Shown piece after piece: positions 1-8,879 of a DNA stretch of 39,983 nt (position 1 is the first letter of the stretch; each line of letters starts with the position of its first letter). The translations under genes were made by a program, and so were the position numbers. The notes under the pieces were generated by a model. It did no database searches. It was not told the DNA's origin and saw only the letters and a list, made by a program, of their open reading frames with translations. Source of the DNA: Methanobacteriota archaeon (lineage in GTDB: Archaea > Thermoplasmatota > Poseidoniia > Poseidoniales > Thalassarchaeaceae); contig PAVV01000004.1 in the NCBI GenBank assembly GCA_002713185.1, forward strand, positions 57,456 to 97,438, read 5' to 3'.

Positions 1-1691
1 AGGGTCTGGCCCTTATCCATCAAAGGAACATGAGAGTGCCCCTCTTGGAGCCTCCTTCCAAGTGTTCCAGATGCCTGATATCCTACGAAGCAAAGTGTAT
101 TGCCAGGTTCAGGGGCCCAATATTTGAGATATTCAATAATTGGACCTCCGGTCATCATGCCACTAGTAGCTAGGACAATACAAGGACTGGGGTCGAGTAA
201 TATGGACTCACGGAGTTCCCTGGAGTCAACTTGTTTAAACCATGAAGAGTTGAATGGGTTTTCATCTCCGCCCTTGAGCATACTCTTCTTGAGTTCCCTG
301 TTGAGAAAATTTGGATGGCTTGAGTGAATGGCACTCGCTTCTGATATCATCCCATCTAGCCATACTGTAACTGGATTGACCTTACCCGACTTGAATAACT
401 CGTCAATAGCTAGCATAACTTCTTGTGATCGACCTACAGCAAAAACAGGGCAGAATATCTTGCCTTTTCGATTTAATGAGTCGGCAATAAGATCCTGTAA
501 TTCCTGACTAGCTTGCTGTCTAGTGGGTTGAATGCTCTGTGGAGAGCCATATGTGGATTCTATCACCAAAGTATCAACCTTGGGAAACCTAACTGTAGCT
601 GCATCGAATAACCATGATTTCTCATATTTTATATCGCCAGAAAATAGCAACCTATGTTCGGATTTCCCTTCACCGATTTGCATGTAAACACTAGATGAGC
701 CGAGAATATGGCCAGCGTTTTCCATGGTCATCTTGATATCCGGGGCGATGTCGGTTTTGTCACCCCAGTTTACATCTACCACATGCTTGATGCATTCCTG
801 TATATCTGCCTTAGAATAGGGCGGATCGTTACCCTCTGCCTGAGAGACCTTGATGTAGTCGATTTGCAGTAAAGTCATCAGATCTCTGGTCGGTGGGGTG
901 CAGTAAACGGGGCCTTTGTACCCATAACGGAATAATACCGGTAGCATCCCTATGTGGTCTACATGTGCATGAGTGATTACTACTGCGTCCAAGTTGTCAA
1001 GAGGTAGAAGTTCTGGGGCAGCGAAAAAAGGCTGAACCTCGTTGGCGTTGTTGGTGGGCTTTGCTCCTACATCGACCAAAACTTTTGATTCATTTGTTGT
1101 GACCAAATGCATTGCCCTTCCAACCTCTCTATATGAGCCAAGAGCTGAGACTCTGACCCATGATTCGCCCGGCCTCTGGGGCCTGTATATCCTAGTGCCA
1201 AATTTTCGCAGAAGGGACTTTCTATCATCGGCTAGCTCTTTCCTGTATCTTCGTATGTCATGCTGAGTTCTACTCTCTCTTGCTGGCGCCCTCTCTACTT
1301 TAACTAACCAACCAATTTCGTCTCTGAGGGTGTTTACGTGGACCCCCTTGGGACCCACGGCTGAAGATGGGTCATCGCATTCTAGAATTACCTCGCTTAG
1401 AGCTGGATCTAACCAGACATTTCTTACTTCGGCTTCTGGAGGGATAATTCGATTTACTGCATCATGCACTTCTTCCTCCGTAGAAAGAATATCACTGTGT
1501 GGACGGACTACTATCCTTCTTTTAATCGACTTGGCAATTTTAACTGTTAGATTTTCGCCGCCTCCGGAGAACTCCTTTGGATTATCGGTGATGATGGAAA
1601 TAGAACCCGCTTCAAGAGAAACATCGTAACTAATAGTATCGGGCACAATAGAGTTTACTTTCTTCTTGATTTCAGGCAGAGTTAGTCTCAT
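1..1691 (-). CDS. fttA: aCPSF1/FttA beta-CASP ribonuclease, 3' end cut by window edge
   Basis: Archaeal CPSF1 (FttA) is a metallo-beta-lactamase/beta-CASP nuclease that cuts nascent RNA and terminates transcription. My translation from the ATG at 1691 is open to the left edge, giving 563 codons. The first ~150 residues look like the family's KH-type RNA-binding domains. The zinc motif HAHVDH lies near residue 240, GDIKYE near 349, and the beta-CASP motif ATSGMMTGG follows near 510. The family is about 630-640 residues, so roughly 70 C-terminal residues lie outside the window. psmB ends only 57 bases upstream on the same strand, so the two may be co-transcribed, as they are in several archaea. 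A bacterial RNase J is unlikely because of the KH domains. Confidence 0.93.
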   Translation of the reverse strand, partial: MRLTLPEIKKKVNSIVPDTISYDVSLEAGSISIITDNPKEFSGGGENLTVKIAKSIKRRIVVRPHSDILSTEEEVHDAVNRIIPPEAEVRNVWLDPALSEVILECDDPSSAVGPKGVHVNTLRDEIGWLVKVERAPARESRTQHDIRRYRKELADDRKSLLRKFGTRIYRPQRPGESWVRVSALGSYREVGRAMHLVTTNESKVLVDVGAKPTNNANEVQPFFAAPELLPLDNLDAVVITHAHVDHIGMLPVLFRYGYKGPVYCTPPTRDLMTLLQIDYIKVSQAEGNDPPYSKADIQECIKHVVDVNWGDKTDIAPDIKMTMENAGHILGSSSVYMQIGEGKSEHRLLFSGDIKYEKSWLFDAATVRFPKVDTLVIESTYGSPQSIQPTRQQASQELQDLIADSLNRKGKIFCPVFAVGRSQEVMLAIDELFKSGKVNPVTVWLDGMISEASAIHSSHPNFLNRELKKSMLKGGDENPFNSSWFKQVDSRELRESILLDPSPCIVLATSGMMTGGPIIEYLKYWAPEPGNTLCFVGYQASGTLGRRLQEGHSHVPLMDKGQT

Positions 1692-1748
1692 AATAATTCT
1701 CCAGCTTACGCAGCTTTCCAAGAACAAGCCCTAGGGCTGCGAATTTTT

Positions 1749-2375
1749 TCAAAGAGATGAGATCAGAGCGGTAACTTCGTCTTCAGACAGTAGATTAAAA
1801 CCCGATTCTGCAGTTATATATGCCAGGTCCATACCATTTCCACTGGCTGCGTCTCTCTGCGCCGAAGCTAAGAGGGACTTAGCGGCCAGTGCTAAGGCAG
1901 CATCCTTGGACATGGAATCTTCAAATTGATCTTCAAGAACTCCGTACATGAAGGGGCTGCCTGACCCTGTTGCACAATAAACATCGGGAATGGATCCTCC
2001 AGCTGAATCAATGCTATACACACTTGGGCCTGAGTCGTCAATACCTACGATGAGTAACTGAACATAATGAGGCCTACCAGATAAAATATTAGCAGTAAGA
2101 GTTGCCGCACCTTTGACTGTCATAGGCTGATCTCTCTTGAGTTCGAAAAGCTTGAGTTCGGCGGCCAAGACTCTAGAAAGTGATTGTGCGTGACCTACTA
2201 GACCTGCCGTGGTTAGAGCAACGTTATCTGATATCCTGAAGAGTTTCTGGACCGACTTGTTTGCAATGAAGTGACCCATAGTAGCTCTGTGATCAGCACC
2301 GACGACAACTCCGCCATCATAGGTAATACCTACAGTGCTTGTACCGGTCTTTAGTGCGTTAGATGTTGTGTCCAT
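1749..2375 (-). CDS. psmB: Proteasome beta subunit
   Basis: Catalytic subunit of the archaeal 20S proteasome, an N-terminal threonine protease of the cytoplasm. A short propeptide ends in Gly before TSTVGI, where Thr becomes the nucleophile. The conserved Asp of GADHRAT and the Lys of NKSVQKLF follow, and GSGSPFMYG and ASGNGMD match the family. I prefer the ATG at 2375 (208 residues) over an in-frame GTG at 2384. A TATA-like box about 25 bases upstream points to a transcript starting near 2375, and a GGTGAT motif also sits just before that ATG. It is divergent from sepF and upstream of fttA. Confidence 0.95.
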   Translation of the reverse strand: MDTTSNALKTGTSTVGITYDGGVVVGADHRATMGHFIANKSVQKLFRISDNVALTTAGLVGHAQSLSRVLAAELKLFELKRDQPMTVKGAATLTANILSGRPHYVQLLIVGIDDSGPSVYSIDSAGGSIPDVYCATGSGSPFMYGVLEDQFEDSMSKDAALALAAKSLLASAQRDAASGNGMDLAYITAESGFNLLSEDEVTALISSL

Positions 2376-2399
2376 GTTAATCACCGGCGAGCTGCCGAC

Positions 2400-2409
2400 T
2401 AATATGTAC
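2400..2409 (-). promoter_or_regulatory. TATA-like box for psmB
   Basis: On the minus strand this reads GTACATATTA, centred about 27-30 bases before the ATG at 2375. That is the usual TATA-to-start distance in archaea, so the message would be leaderless or nearly so. Assigned by spacing and composition only. Confidence 0.35.
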
Positions 2410-2450
2410 TCGAAATCGACCCCTTATCAATGCGACGGGATGGGATGTTG

Positions 2451-2460
2451 AAAATATATT
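2451..2460 (+). promoter_or_regulatory. TATA-like box for sepF-zpr1
   Basis: AAAATATATT is the most AT-rich block in the psmB/sepF divergent gap. A start of transcription 25-28 bases downstream (about 2480) would exclude the ATG at 2467 and favour the ATG at 2527 for sepF. Confidence 0.4.
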
Positions 2461-2526
2461 AGAATTATGGGAGCTTGTATATCTTGGTGTAGAAGACATC
2501 AAGGCTTGACCATCTCTGCATTAATT

Positions 2527-2916
2527 ATGGGTAAGCGTGACGAGGGACCCAAATGGGTGGAAATGCCCAGTGTTTCAAACGAGGCATTTGGTAAACTTGA
2601 GCCAGGAGAAAACTATCATGACTTGGGGCTAAAGTATCCAGATGCCCCGGTTCCTAGGGATAACAGAGATATTATTGTACATAGAGCACAATTGAATGAT
2701 ATTTCTGGTGTTTCTCAATTAATGGATTGGGTTTCTGAAGGTGACATTGCGATTGTTGAGATGACGGAAATGATGGATAGGGATATGGAGCTCAAGCTAT
2801 CCGTAGGAAGGATTCAGGATTTTATTGAGGCAGATTTGAGGGGGCAATTAGTTAGGCTCGGAAATTCGAGATTACTCCTTTTGCCGCCGACCTTTTCTAG
2901 TAGACTCTTAGAGTGA
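2527..2916 (+). CDS. sepF: SepF-like cell division protein (DUF552)
   Basis: SepF anchors the FtsZ ring to the membrane in many archaea and Gram-positive bacteria. The C-terminal ~80 residues fit the SepF fold: a first strand DIIVHRAQ, then helix, WVSEGDIAIVEM, a helix containing VGRIQDFIEADLRG, and a last strand RLLLLPPTF. An in-frame ATG at 2467 would add 20 Cys/Arg-rich residues, but it lies before the predicted transcription start, so I chose 2527 (130 residues). No convincing amphipathic membrane helix is visible at this N-terminus, which SepF normally has, so the longer start is not excluded. zpr1 follows after 4 bases. No ftsZ is nearby. Confidence 0.72.
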   Translation: MGKRDEGPKWVEMPSVSNEAFGKLEPGENYHDLGLKYPDAPVPRDNRDIIVHRAQLNDISGVSQLMDWVSEGDIAIVEMTEMMDRDMELKLSVGRIQDFIEADLRGQLVRLGNSRLLLLPPTFSSRLLE

Positions 2917-2920
2917 AAAT

Positions 2921-3502
2921 ATGCAAACTAAAGTAGATGTTAGGTGTCCACAGTGTCACGTTGATGGTCAGGTCTCAATGTTGTCAATGAGCTCGGAAAT
3001 ACCCTACTTCGGAGAGCATACTCAAATTACTGTAATTTGTGACTCTTGTGGGTGGAAGCATACAGATTTTATACCATCGGATGGAGATAAGGTAGGATTT
3101 TGGTCAATACTCATCGATAGTCAAGAGAAAAACTCTGCTAGAATAATTAGGTCATCATCATGTACAATTAGAATTCCTGAGTTAGATCTGGAAGTATCCC
3201 CCGGAGGGTCATCTAGTGGTTATATCACAAACATAGAAGGAGTTCTTGTGCGTTTCACAGATGCAGTTAGATCAGTCATAAGAGATTTGGAAGAGGGGGA
3301 TCCTGATTTTCTAGCTGCACAAGACCTGCTCCATTCACTTCTGAGTACAATAGAAGGTTCTGACGTATTGACCCTAGAACTATTAGACCCCCGTGGAAGA
3401 AGCCAGATAATAAATGAAGATGCAGATTCTAGAGACCTGTATGAATGGGAGATTGCCACACTAAGCACAGGTCCGGACATCCCTGTTTTTGAAATAGACT
3501 AG
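2921..3502 (+). CDS. ZPR1-type zinc finger protein
   Basis: A 193-residue protein of the archaeal/eukaryotic ZPR1 zinc-finger family. The N-terminus has CPQC (residues 9-12) and a second pair CDSCGW (40-45). After these come the family's iPYFGEHTQI stretch and, further on, SSSCTIRIPELDLEV followed by YITNIEGVL, which match the ZPR1 beta domain. In eukaryotes ZPR1 binds elongation factor 1A and acts as its folding chaperone. The archaeal single-domain forms are little studied, so an EF1A role here is inference. GAGTGA before the ATG overlaps the sepF stop, pointing to coupled translation. Confidence 0.8.
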   Translation: MQTKVDVRCPQCHVDGQVSMLSMSSEIPYFGEHTQITVICDSCGWKHTDFIPSDGDKVGFWSILIDSQEKNSARIIRSSSCTIRIPELDLEVSPGGSSSGYITNIEGVLVRFTDAVRSVIRDLEEGDPDFLAAQDLLHSLLSTIEGSDVLTLELLDPRGRSQIINEDADSRDLYEWEIATLSTGPDIPVFEID

Positions 3503-4881
3503 AGTGCATCGGGTGCTAAGTATTCTGATAGTCGATCTTCCCACATTGCCCTTCTTTCTGATAGGTTTTGTAACCATTCAGTGGCCTTTTCGATGCATAT
3601 ATTTTTCAAATCACCAGCTAATAATCTTCCACTCTCGTAATCATTACGGATCTCTGCCAGAGCGAGGTCGTCATCTTCGAAAAAGAATTTCAGGTATTGA
3701 TATGCTACATCTATCGATATGTCTCCCCCCAATCTTCTGTGTTCTTCCACAGTAGGCTGTCCTCCACTTATTGCTCTCTTGACCTTCCTTTCCATTTGTT
3801 CGATTGAATCATCAAGGAAAATTGTTGATTCGGGTTTGGAAGAAGACATTTTATCTCCATTCATACCTACTGCAAATCTATGATATGTCGAACTAGGGGG
3901 CATCAGTCCAAGCCCTCCCATTTCCCTCTCATAAGATAGTAATTTCATCCTAATAATCGATCTATCTTGAATGGTTGCCCCGGGAATCTCAATTACCCCA
4001 TGTTTGGGGTTTGACCTTATGTCAGAGAATCCCAATTCAGAGATAGTATTCTCTATTTCTGTAAATACCATTTTCCTTGCAGACATATCCAAGGAACCAT
4101 CGTTGTTTATGCCGAAGTGATGTTGGTTGGTATCCTGAATTGAAAGAGCTATATTCAATCCACCGGACTTCCGAATTTTTACATTGAACCAATTTGTTTT
4201 TTGAGTGATGTCCCTAGTTAGTCTAAGATGTGGATCCTGATCAATTCCTACGGGGACCACTATTGGCCTAAGTCCGCCAAATTCATCGAGCTGCGGATGT
4301 ACTATATCGCCAACTTGAACCATGGGTGCCTGCAAATGTGACAAGCTTGTCTCCCCATGGAAACCGTATATGGATTCGAACTCAGATAGATTAGTCCTTT
4401 TGCCGAGAGTGAATGCGAGTTTTTGTACAACAGGTCTGGAACTTTGGAAGTATACGTTGGTCTTTTCGGGATCTAGTCCTAGTGCAGCATAATTGTGCAC
4501 ATATTCTCTAATTGCCGTTTCGCGACCCAATGATAATGAAGTTCCACGTGTAGCTAGCGCTTCTAAATCAGCTACAGCCACCGTCACGTCGGCTCCGTGT
4601 TCCTGAAACCATCGAACCTGTTCTATTACCATACTATGGCCTAAATGCATCTTTCCACTAGGCATCAAACCAGTGAGGGCCCCGAATGAGGCAGAACGAT
4701 GGATACGATCTATAACAACATCAAGATCTCTATGGGCAAAAACTACTCCTCTTCTATGAAGCATTCCTGGTTTTGGCAGAATGTCTGAATCTACGTTTGA
4801 GAGGCCGAATTGATCTATGATTCGAGCATAATCTGTAGACTGTTCGGAAGACCATGGATCAATCCTACCTGCATTATTCAT
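3499..4881 (-). CDS. trpS: Tryptophanyl-tRNA synthetase
   Basis: Class I aminoacyl-tRNA synthetase that charges tRNA(Trp). From the ATG at 4881 it has 460 residues. The HIGH-type motif is SGKMHLGH (HLGH at 79-82) and the KMSKS-type motif is GDKMSSSKPE in the C-terminal third. VVPVGIDQDPHLRLTRD between them is typical of archaeal/eukaryotic TrpRS. A TTG at 4905 would add eight residues but has no better signal. It meets zpr1 tail to tail with a 4-base overlap and diverges from the dehydrogenase gene at 4979. Confidence 0.95.
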   Translation of the reverse strand: MNNAGRIDPWSSEQSTDYARIIDQFGLSNVDSDILPKPGMLHRRGVVFAHRDLDVVIDRIHRSASFGALTGLMPSGKMHLGHSMVIEQVRWFQEHGADVTVAVADLEALATRGTSLSLGRETAIREYVHNYAALGLDPEKTNVYFQSSRPVVQKLAFTLGKRTNLSEFESIYGFHGETSLSHLQAPMVQVGDIVHPQLDEFGGLRPIVVPVGIDQDPHLRLTRDITQKTNWFNVKIRKSGGLNIALSIQDTNQHHFGINNDGSLDMSARKMVFTEIENTISELGFSDIRSNPKHGVIEIPGATIQDRSIIRMKLLSYEREMGGLGLMPPSSTYHRFAVGMNGDKMSSSKPESTIFLDDSIEQMERKVKRAISGGQPTVEEHRRLGGDISIDVAYQYLKFFFEDDDLALAEIRNDYESGRLLAGDLKNICIEKATEWLQNLSERRAMWEDRLSEYLAPDAL

Positions 4882-4978
4882 GGTCCGCGCTGGCAATACA
4901 CCCAATCAAAGCATCGATGAATATCATGTTAAATGTAATGATAGATACAAAGAATAACGATAGTCGTCTCCGCTAGAC

Positions 4979-6073
4979 ATGGTTTCGATTCATTGTTTTG
5001 GAGCCGGCCTAGTCGGCTCATATGTAATTAAAAAACTAAATTCAAGAGGTTTCAATGTTCATGCATACGATCCTGACCCGAGTAGAATATCGAATATTAA
5101 GGGAATCCAGATTCATTCAGTCCATTCAGGCGATGATCCAGTCGAATATCTAACTCAAAGAATCAAAGAAAATGATAATTTTGATTTTAATCCAGAAGAG
5201 GATATAGTGGTCAATATGCTTCCCGGAAGCATAGGCCATATCAGTACTTCTAAATTGGCAGAAAAACCATGGAGGGCGATTGATCTTAGTTTCAGCGAGG
5301 CTACTCCCGATAGTGTTGGCGAAAAGGCAAGGATAAATGGAGCTTCAATTCTTTGGGATACAGGGATAGCTCCAGGTCTTTCTAACATGCTTCTTTCGGA
5401 ATCGTACAAAGTACTTGGGCGTTTGAAAAATGGAATCATCAGAGTTGGTGGAAATCCTATTGAGCAGAATTCAGGATGGAGCTATATGGCTCCATTTTCC
5501 CCTTACGATGTTATATCAGAATATGCCAGACCTGCAAGAATCGTTAGAGATTCAAAGGTGGTTTCCTTGCCTGCCCTTTCAGAAAGGCATACCATAAATG
5601 TAGATGGAAAGGGCAAGATGGAAGCATTCCTTACAGATGGCCTTAGGAGTGTACTTTATTCAATTCCCTCTGAGGAACTTTCAGAATATACTGTACGATG
5701 GCCGGGGCATATACAGAAATTTATTGATCAAAGGAATGATGGGTCATTGGATATAGATTCTCTGATAGAACAATGGAAATACGATTCACAAATTCCAGAG
5801 TTTACCTGGATGGAAGTATTGGCCACAGGAAAAAACGGAACAAGGATCAAGTGGACCGTAGAGGACCATGGCGGTGTAGATGGGCATTCTATGGCGAGAT
5901 CAACCGGACTGGTAACAATTTCCTGCATAGAAGAATGGATAAAAAATCCCAAAATGATTGGCTTAGGAGTTTTTGCACCGGAAGATCTCCCCACACACAT
6001 AGTTGAGCGGATAATAGAAAGTATGAGGTTAGAAGGGGTTCAAATTAAAGGACCTGAGATACTAGACTCATGA
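4979..6073 (+). CDS. Saccharopine dehydrogenase-like oxidoreductase
   Basis: A 364-residue NAD(P)-dependent oxidoreductase. The Rossmann fold opens directly with HCFGAGLVGSYV, and DPDPSRI gives the second nucleotide-contact strand. NMLPGSIG, then WDTGIAPGLSNML and TVRWPGHIQKF, are hallmarks of the saccharopine dehydrogenase/lysine 6-dehydrogenase group. Candidate substrates are saccharopine, lysine or a carboxynor-polyamine, and the sequence alone does not decide. Neighbours (trpS and a secreted protein) give no pathway clue. It overlaps the convergent gene by 6 bases. Confidence 0.75.
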   Translation: MVSIHCFGAGLVGSYVIKKLNSRGFNVHAYDPDPSRISNIKGIQIHSVHSGDDPVEYLTQRIKENDNFDFNPEEDIVVNMLPGSIGHISTSKLAEKPWRAIDLSFSEATPDSVGEKARINGASILWDTGIAPGLSNMLLSESYKVLGRLKNGIIRVGGNPIEQNSGWSYMAPFSPYDVISEYARPARIVRDSKVVSLPALSERHTINVDGKGKMEAFLTDGLRSVLYSIPSEELSEYTVRWPGHIQKFIDQRNDGSLDIDSLIEQWKYDSQIPEFTWMEVLATGKNGTRIKWTVEDHGGVDGHSMARSTGLVTISCIEEWIKNPKMIGLGVFAPEDLPTHIVERIIESMRLEGVQIKGPEILDS

Positions 6074-7183
6074 GCTCTTTGAATTCATGTCTCTTCGTAT
6101 AAGATATGCCATAATTGCTGGTACCGCAATTAGAACTGTAACTGCTATTCCAGGTATGAAGATTCCAATTCCCTCAGTCTCAGGTCTCTCAATAAGCCAC
6201 GTGAAAACCAAATCAGAATTCTGAAAGTCTTGTGTCCAACGGAATAGGTTTGTGGTATGGTGCCCGGCTATTGTAACTGAATGGTGTAGGCCGTTGAATG
6301 TTTGAATCGGTAAGCTTTGTACATCTGTGGAAGCATTTTCCATATCAATAATGACTGATGACCCTGGTTTTTGTGTTACCAATACTCCGCCCTCAATTTC
6401 TCTCCAGCCAACTTGTAAATTTCGTATGTCTTTGGTTAATTCTGGAAAGGTTGTTCCAAAGGAGTCCTGAACAGAAATCAGCTTTTCATCGAATAGAATT
6501 TTCGTAGTACCTGGGACTTGCCAGTGGCTTTCACTTGCATCATATTGTGTACTGGAATTAATGAAAATTTTAGAGCTCTCTATGGAAACTTCTGTACCTA
6601 TGCCCGATAGACGGTGGAAGTACCATTCCCCCCAAGTTGTAAACCAGACCTCTTGCTGCTCGAGCCAGGTGACAACTTCGCCATCATCCCTTACTCTGAG
6701 ATCGTCAACTCTGGCTCTCCAATGAATGCTAACCAAGGAGTCTTGCTCTGCTGATTGGAGAAGTTCGATATCTGCAACTCCTTTTTCTAGACTTGCACCA
6801 TTTCTATGTACATAGAAAAGGCCGTCATTTCTTTCGGTAAGTAAATCTCCTACGATTAAAAATCCTGATTCAGTAAGTTCTAATGTTGTGGAATCGTCTA
6901 ATTTTCCACTAGGAAATCCGAAAGATACGGGATTCATACCCCATCTTGATGCATTTGTTTGATCGAGCAGATAGTCCTTACATGCACTGATTACCCATGT
7001 TTGTTCGAGTGTGTCGACCCCTTCGTAGCCGTAGCAACCGAATTCGTCACCATTCTCCAAGCGTTCGGGGCCTATGACATTGGAAAGCCATGTATCTGAA
7101 GACCACTCGGCGTAAACATTTGCTGTAAGTAGTGGCATGGAGATTAAAATAACCAGGAAGGGCCCAGTTCCTCTAACTGACAT
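6068..7183 (-). CDS. Secreted, C-terminally membrane-anchored protein of unknown function
   Basis: A 371-residue protein I do not recognise. It opens with a signal-peptide-like segment (GPFLVILISMPLLTANVYA), followed by a ~300-residue extracytoplasmic region rich in Trp, Thr and Ser. One hydrophobic helix (IFIPGIAVTVLIAVPAIMAY) then runs into LIRRDMNSKSS. The hydrophobic-helix-then-RR ending resembles a divergent archaeosortase tail, but a strict PGF motif is absent, so a plain transmembrane anchor is equally possible. The ATG at 7183 is preferred over an in-frame TTG at 7192. It is divergent from plsC. Confidence 0.7.
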   Translation of the reverse strand: MSVRGTGPFLVILISMPLLTANVYAEWSSDTWLSNVIGPERLENGDEFGCYGYEGVDTLEQTWVISACKDYLLDQTNASRWGMNPVSFGFPSGKLDDSTTLELTESGFLIVGDLLTERNDGLFYVHRNGASLEKGVADIELLQSAEQDSLVSIHWRARVDDLRVRDDGEVVTWLEQQEVWFTTWGEWYFHRLSGIGTEVSIESSKIFINSSTQYDASESHWQVPGTTKILFDEKLISVQDSFGTTFPELTKDIRNLQVGWREIEGGVLVTQKPGSSVIIDMENASTDVQSLPIQTFNGLHHSVTIAGHHTTNLFRWTQDFQNSDLVFTWLIERPETEGIGIFIPGIAVTVLIAVPAIMAYLIRRDMNSKSS

Positions 7184-7258
7184 GACTTGCAATGTGGGGC
7201 ATATCTATTCAACGTATTCAACTGTAAACTATGAAAAATAACACACCTAGCGGGAGGT

Positions 7259-8035
7259 GTGGCTCTTTCGGACCCGATGCTGGATGAGATTTCCTCATTC
7301 GTCGGTTTGGAGGGGACTGGAAAAAATTTCTCCACCCCAGTGATCTATAGGTTTTTGGAGAAGTATGTTCCTTCTTTGCTTAGATCTATAACTAACGTGC
7401 ATATCAGTGGCATTGACAAGGTTCCGATGAATGGTGCAGCAATTTTCTGCGGAAACCACTTGGGCAATCTAGATCCATTTCTAAAAATCCTTGTCGCACA
7501 GAGACCAATTCATTTTATGGCAAAAGAAGGGCATTTCGAAAAACAACCAAATAGATTTGTAATGATCTCCACCGGACAGATCCAGACTTTTAGGGAAAGA
7601 GGAGGTTTGGATGCGCTTGCTAGAGCTGTAGATGTTATAGAAAGCGGACACTGCCTCGGGATTTTTCCTGAAGGGACTAGATCTAGACGGGAAGAGAGGC
7701 CATTTTTGCAACCCGGAAAAACAGGATTTGCTAGATTATCCGCAAGATTTCCTAATGTCCCCATAGTGCCGATTGCTATTTCGTCGGGAGCCAGAGAATT
7801 TATGAAACCAGGGTCAAAGTTACCGAAGCCTTGGAAAAAGATTGAGATAACAGTTGGCGAACCTATTACTTTCGCTGAATGGATTTCCGATAAAGATGGA
7901 GGAAATAAAAACGAAGAATGGGTCAGGGAAATGTCTAATTTTGATGAAGAACGAAAAAAGGAAAATATGAAGGAATTGTATCGTAGATTTACAGATCAGA
8001 TGATGGAAACTCTGAAGTTTATGGGTGCCCCATAA
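7259..8035 (+). CDS. plsC: PlsC-type 1-acylglycerol-3-phosphate acyltransferase
   Basis: Membrane-bound acyltransferase of the PlsC family, which moves an acyl group onto a glycerophosphate backbone. The catalytic HX4D motif appears as NHLGNLDPF, the FPEGTRS motif follows in mid-protein, and VPIVPIAISSG matches the third block. Length (258) is normal. The start is uncertain: a GTG at 7259 directly abuts GGGAGG, which is too close for normal spacing, while the ATG at 7277 fits a TATA-like AAAAATA near 7233. Bacterial-type acyl esterification is unexpected in a typical ether-lipid archaeon but has been reported for Marine Group II genomes. Confidence 0.85.
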   Translation: MALSDPMLDEISSFVGLEGTGKNFSTPVIYRFLEKYVPSLLRSITNVHISGIDKVPMNGAAIFCGNHLGNLDPFLKILVAQRPIHFMAKEGHFEKQPNRFVMISTGQIQTFRERGGLDALARAVDVIESGHCLGIFPEGTRSRREERPFLQPGKTGFARLSARFPNVPIVPIAISSGAREFMKPGSKLPKPWKKIEITVGEPITFAEWISDKDGGNKNEEWVREMSNFDEERKKENMKELYRRFTDQMMETLKFMGAP

Positions 8036-8077
8036 ATCGCATCCTTGATGAACTAGTTTTCACTCAAGGTAATGAAT

Positions 8078-8872
8078 ATGCATCAGTATCTTGACTTTCT
8101 CAGGAAAATCTTAGATGAGGGCCAGGAAAAAACCGATAGGACTGGAACTGGAACCTTATCCATTTTCGGCCATCAGATGAGATTTGATTTAACAAAAAGA
8201 TTTCCTGCTGTTACAACTAAAAAGCTACACTGGCCTAGTATCATTCACGAGCTGCTATGGTTCCTTTCGGGGAATACTAACATCTCTTATCTAAGTGAGA
8301 ATAAAGTCAGAATCTGGAATGAATGGGCGGATGGAGAGGGCGAGCTAGGTCCCGTCTACGGTAAGCAATGGAGAAGGTGGGAGACAAAAGAGGGCGCAGT
8401 AATTGATCAAATATCAGAGGCAATCAGCCTTGTCAAAAAGAATCCAAGCAGTAGAAGAATTATCGTTTCCGCGTGGAACGTCGGCGAACTAAAGGATATG
8501 GCTTTGATGCCATGTCATGCATTCTTCCAGTTCTATGTCAACAAAGGAAAGTTATCTTGCAATCTCTATCAGCGTAGTGCCGATGCATTTCTCGGAGTTC
8601 CTTTCAATATCTCATCATACAGCCTACTTACGTGTATGATTGCTCATGTTTGCGACTTAGAGCCGGGTGAGTTTATATGGACGGGTGGAGATTGTCATCT
8701 CTATCTTAACCATCTGGAACAAGCAAGACTGCAGATTTCCCGAGAACCTCTTGATTTACCGAAATTGGTTCTAGATCCCACAATTACTGAAATAGACCAA
8801 TTCAAATATGAAAATATTTCCATTGAGGGATATACTCATCATCCACACATTTCAGCACCAATTTCGATTTAG
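8078..8872 (+). CDS. thyA: Thymidylate synthase (ThyA)
   Basis: Converts dUMP to dTMP using methylene-tetrahydrofolate. From the ATG at 8078 the protein has 264 residues, the same length as the E. coli enzyme, and the catalytic Cys in [10 protein letters not shown] falls at residue 146. [21 protein letters not shown] and GDCHLYLNH are all intact. AAGGT at 8066-8070 is seven bases before 8078 but only one base before the in-frame ATG at 8072, so 8078 is chosen. folA follows after 7 bases. The bacterial-style thyA-folA pair suggests transfer, as many archaea use ThyX. Confidence 0.96.
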   Translation: MHQYLDFLRKILDEGQEKTDRTGTGTLSIFGHQMRFDLTKRFPAVTTKKLHWPSIIHELLWFLSGNTNISYLSENKVRIWNEWADGEGELGPVYGKQWRRWETKEGAVIDQISEAISLVKKNPSSRRIIVSAWNVGELKDMALMPCHAFFQFYVNKGKLSCNLYQRSADAFLGVPFNISSYSLLTCMIAHVCDLEPGEFIWTGGDCHLYLNHLEQARLQISREPLDLPKLVLDPTITEIDQFKYENISIEGYTHHPHISAPISI

Positions 8873-8879
8873 TGATATC

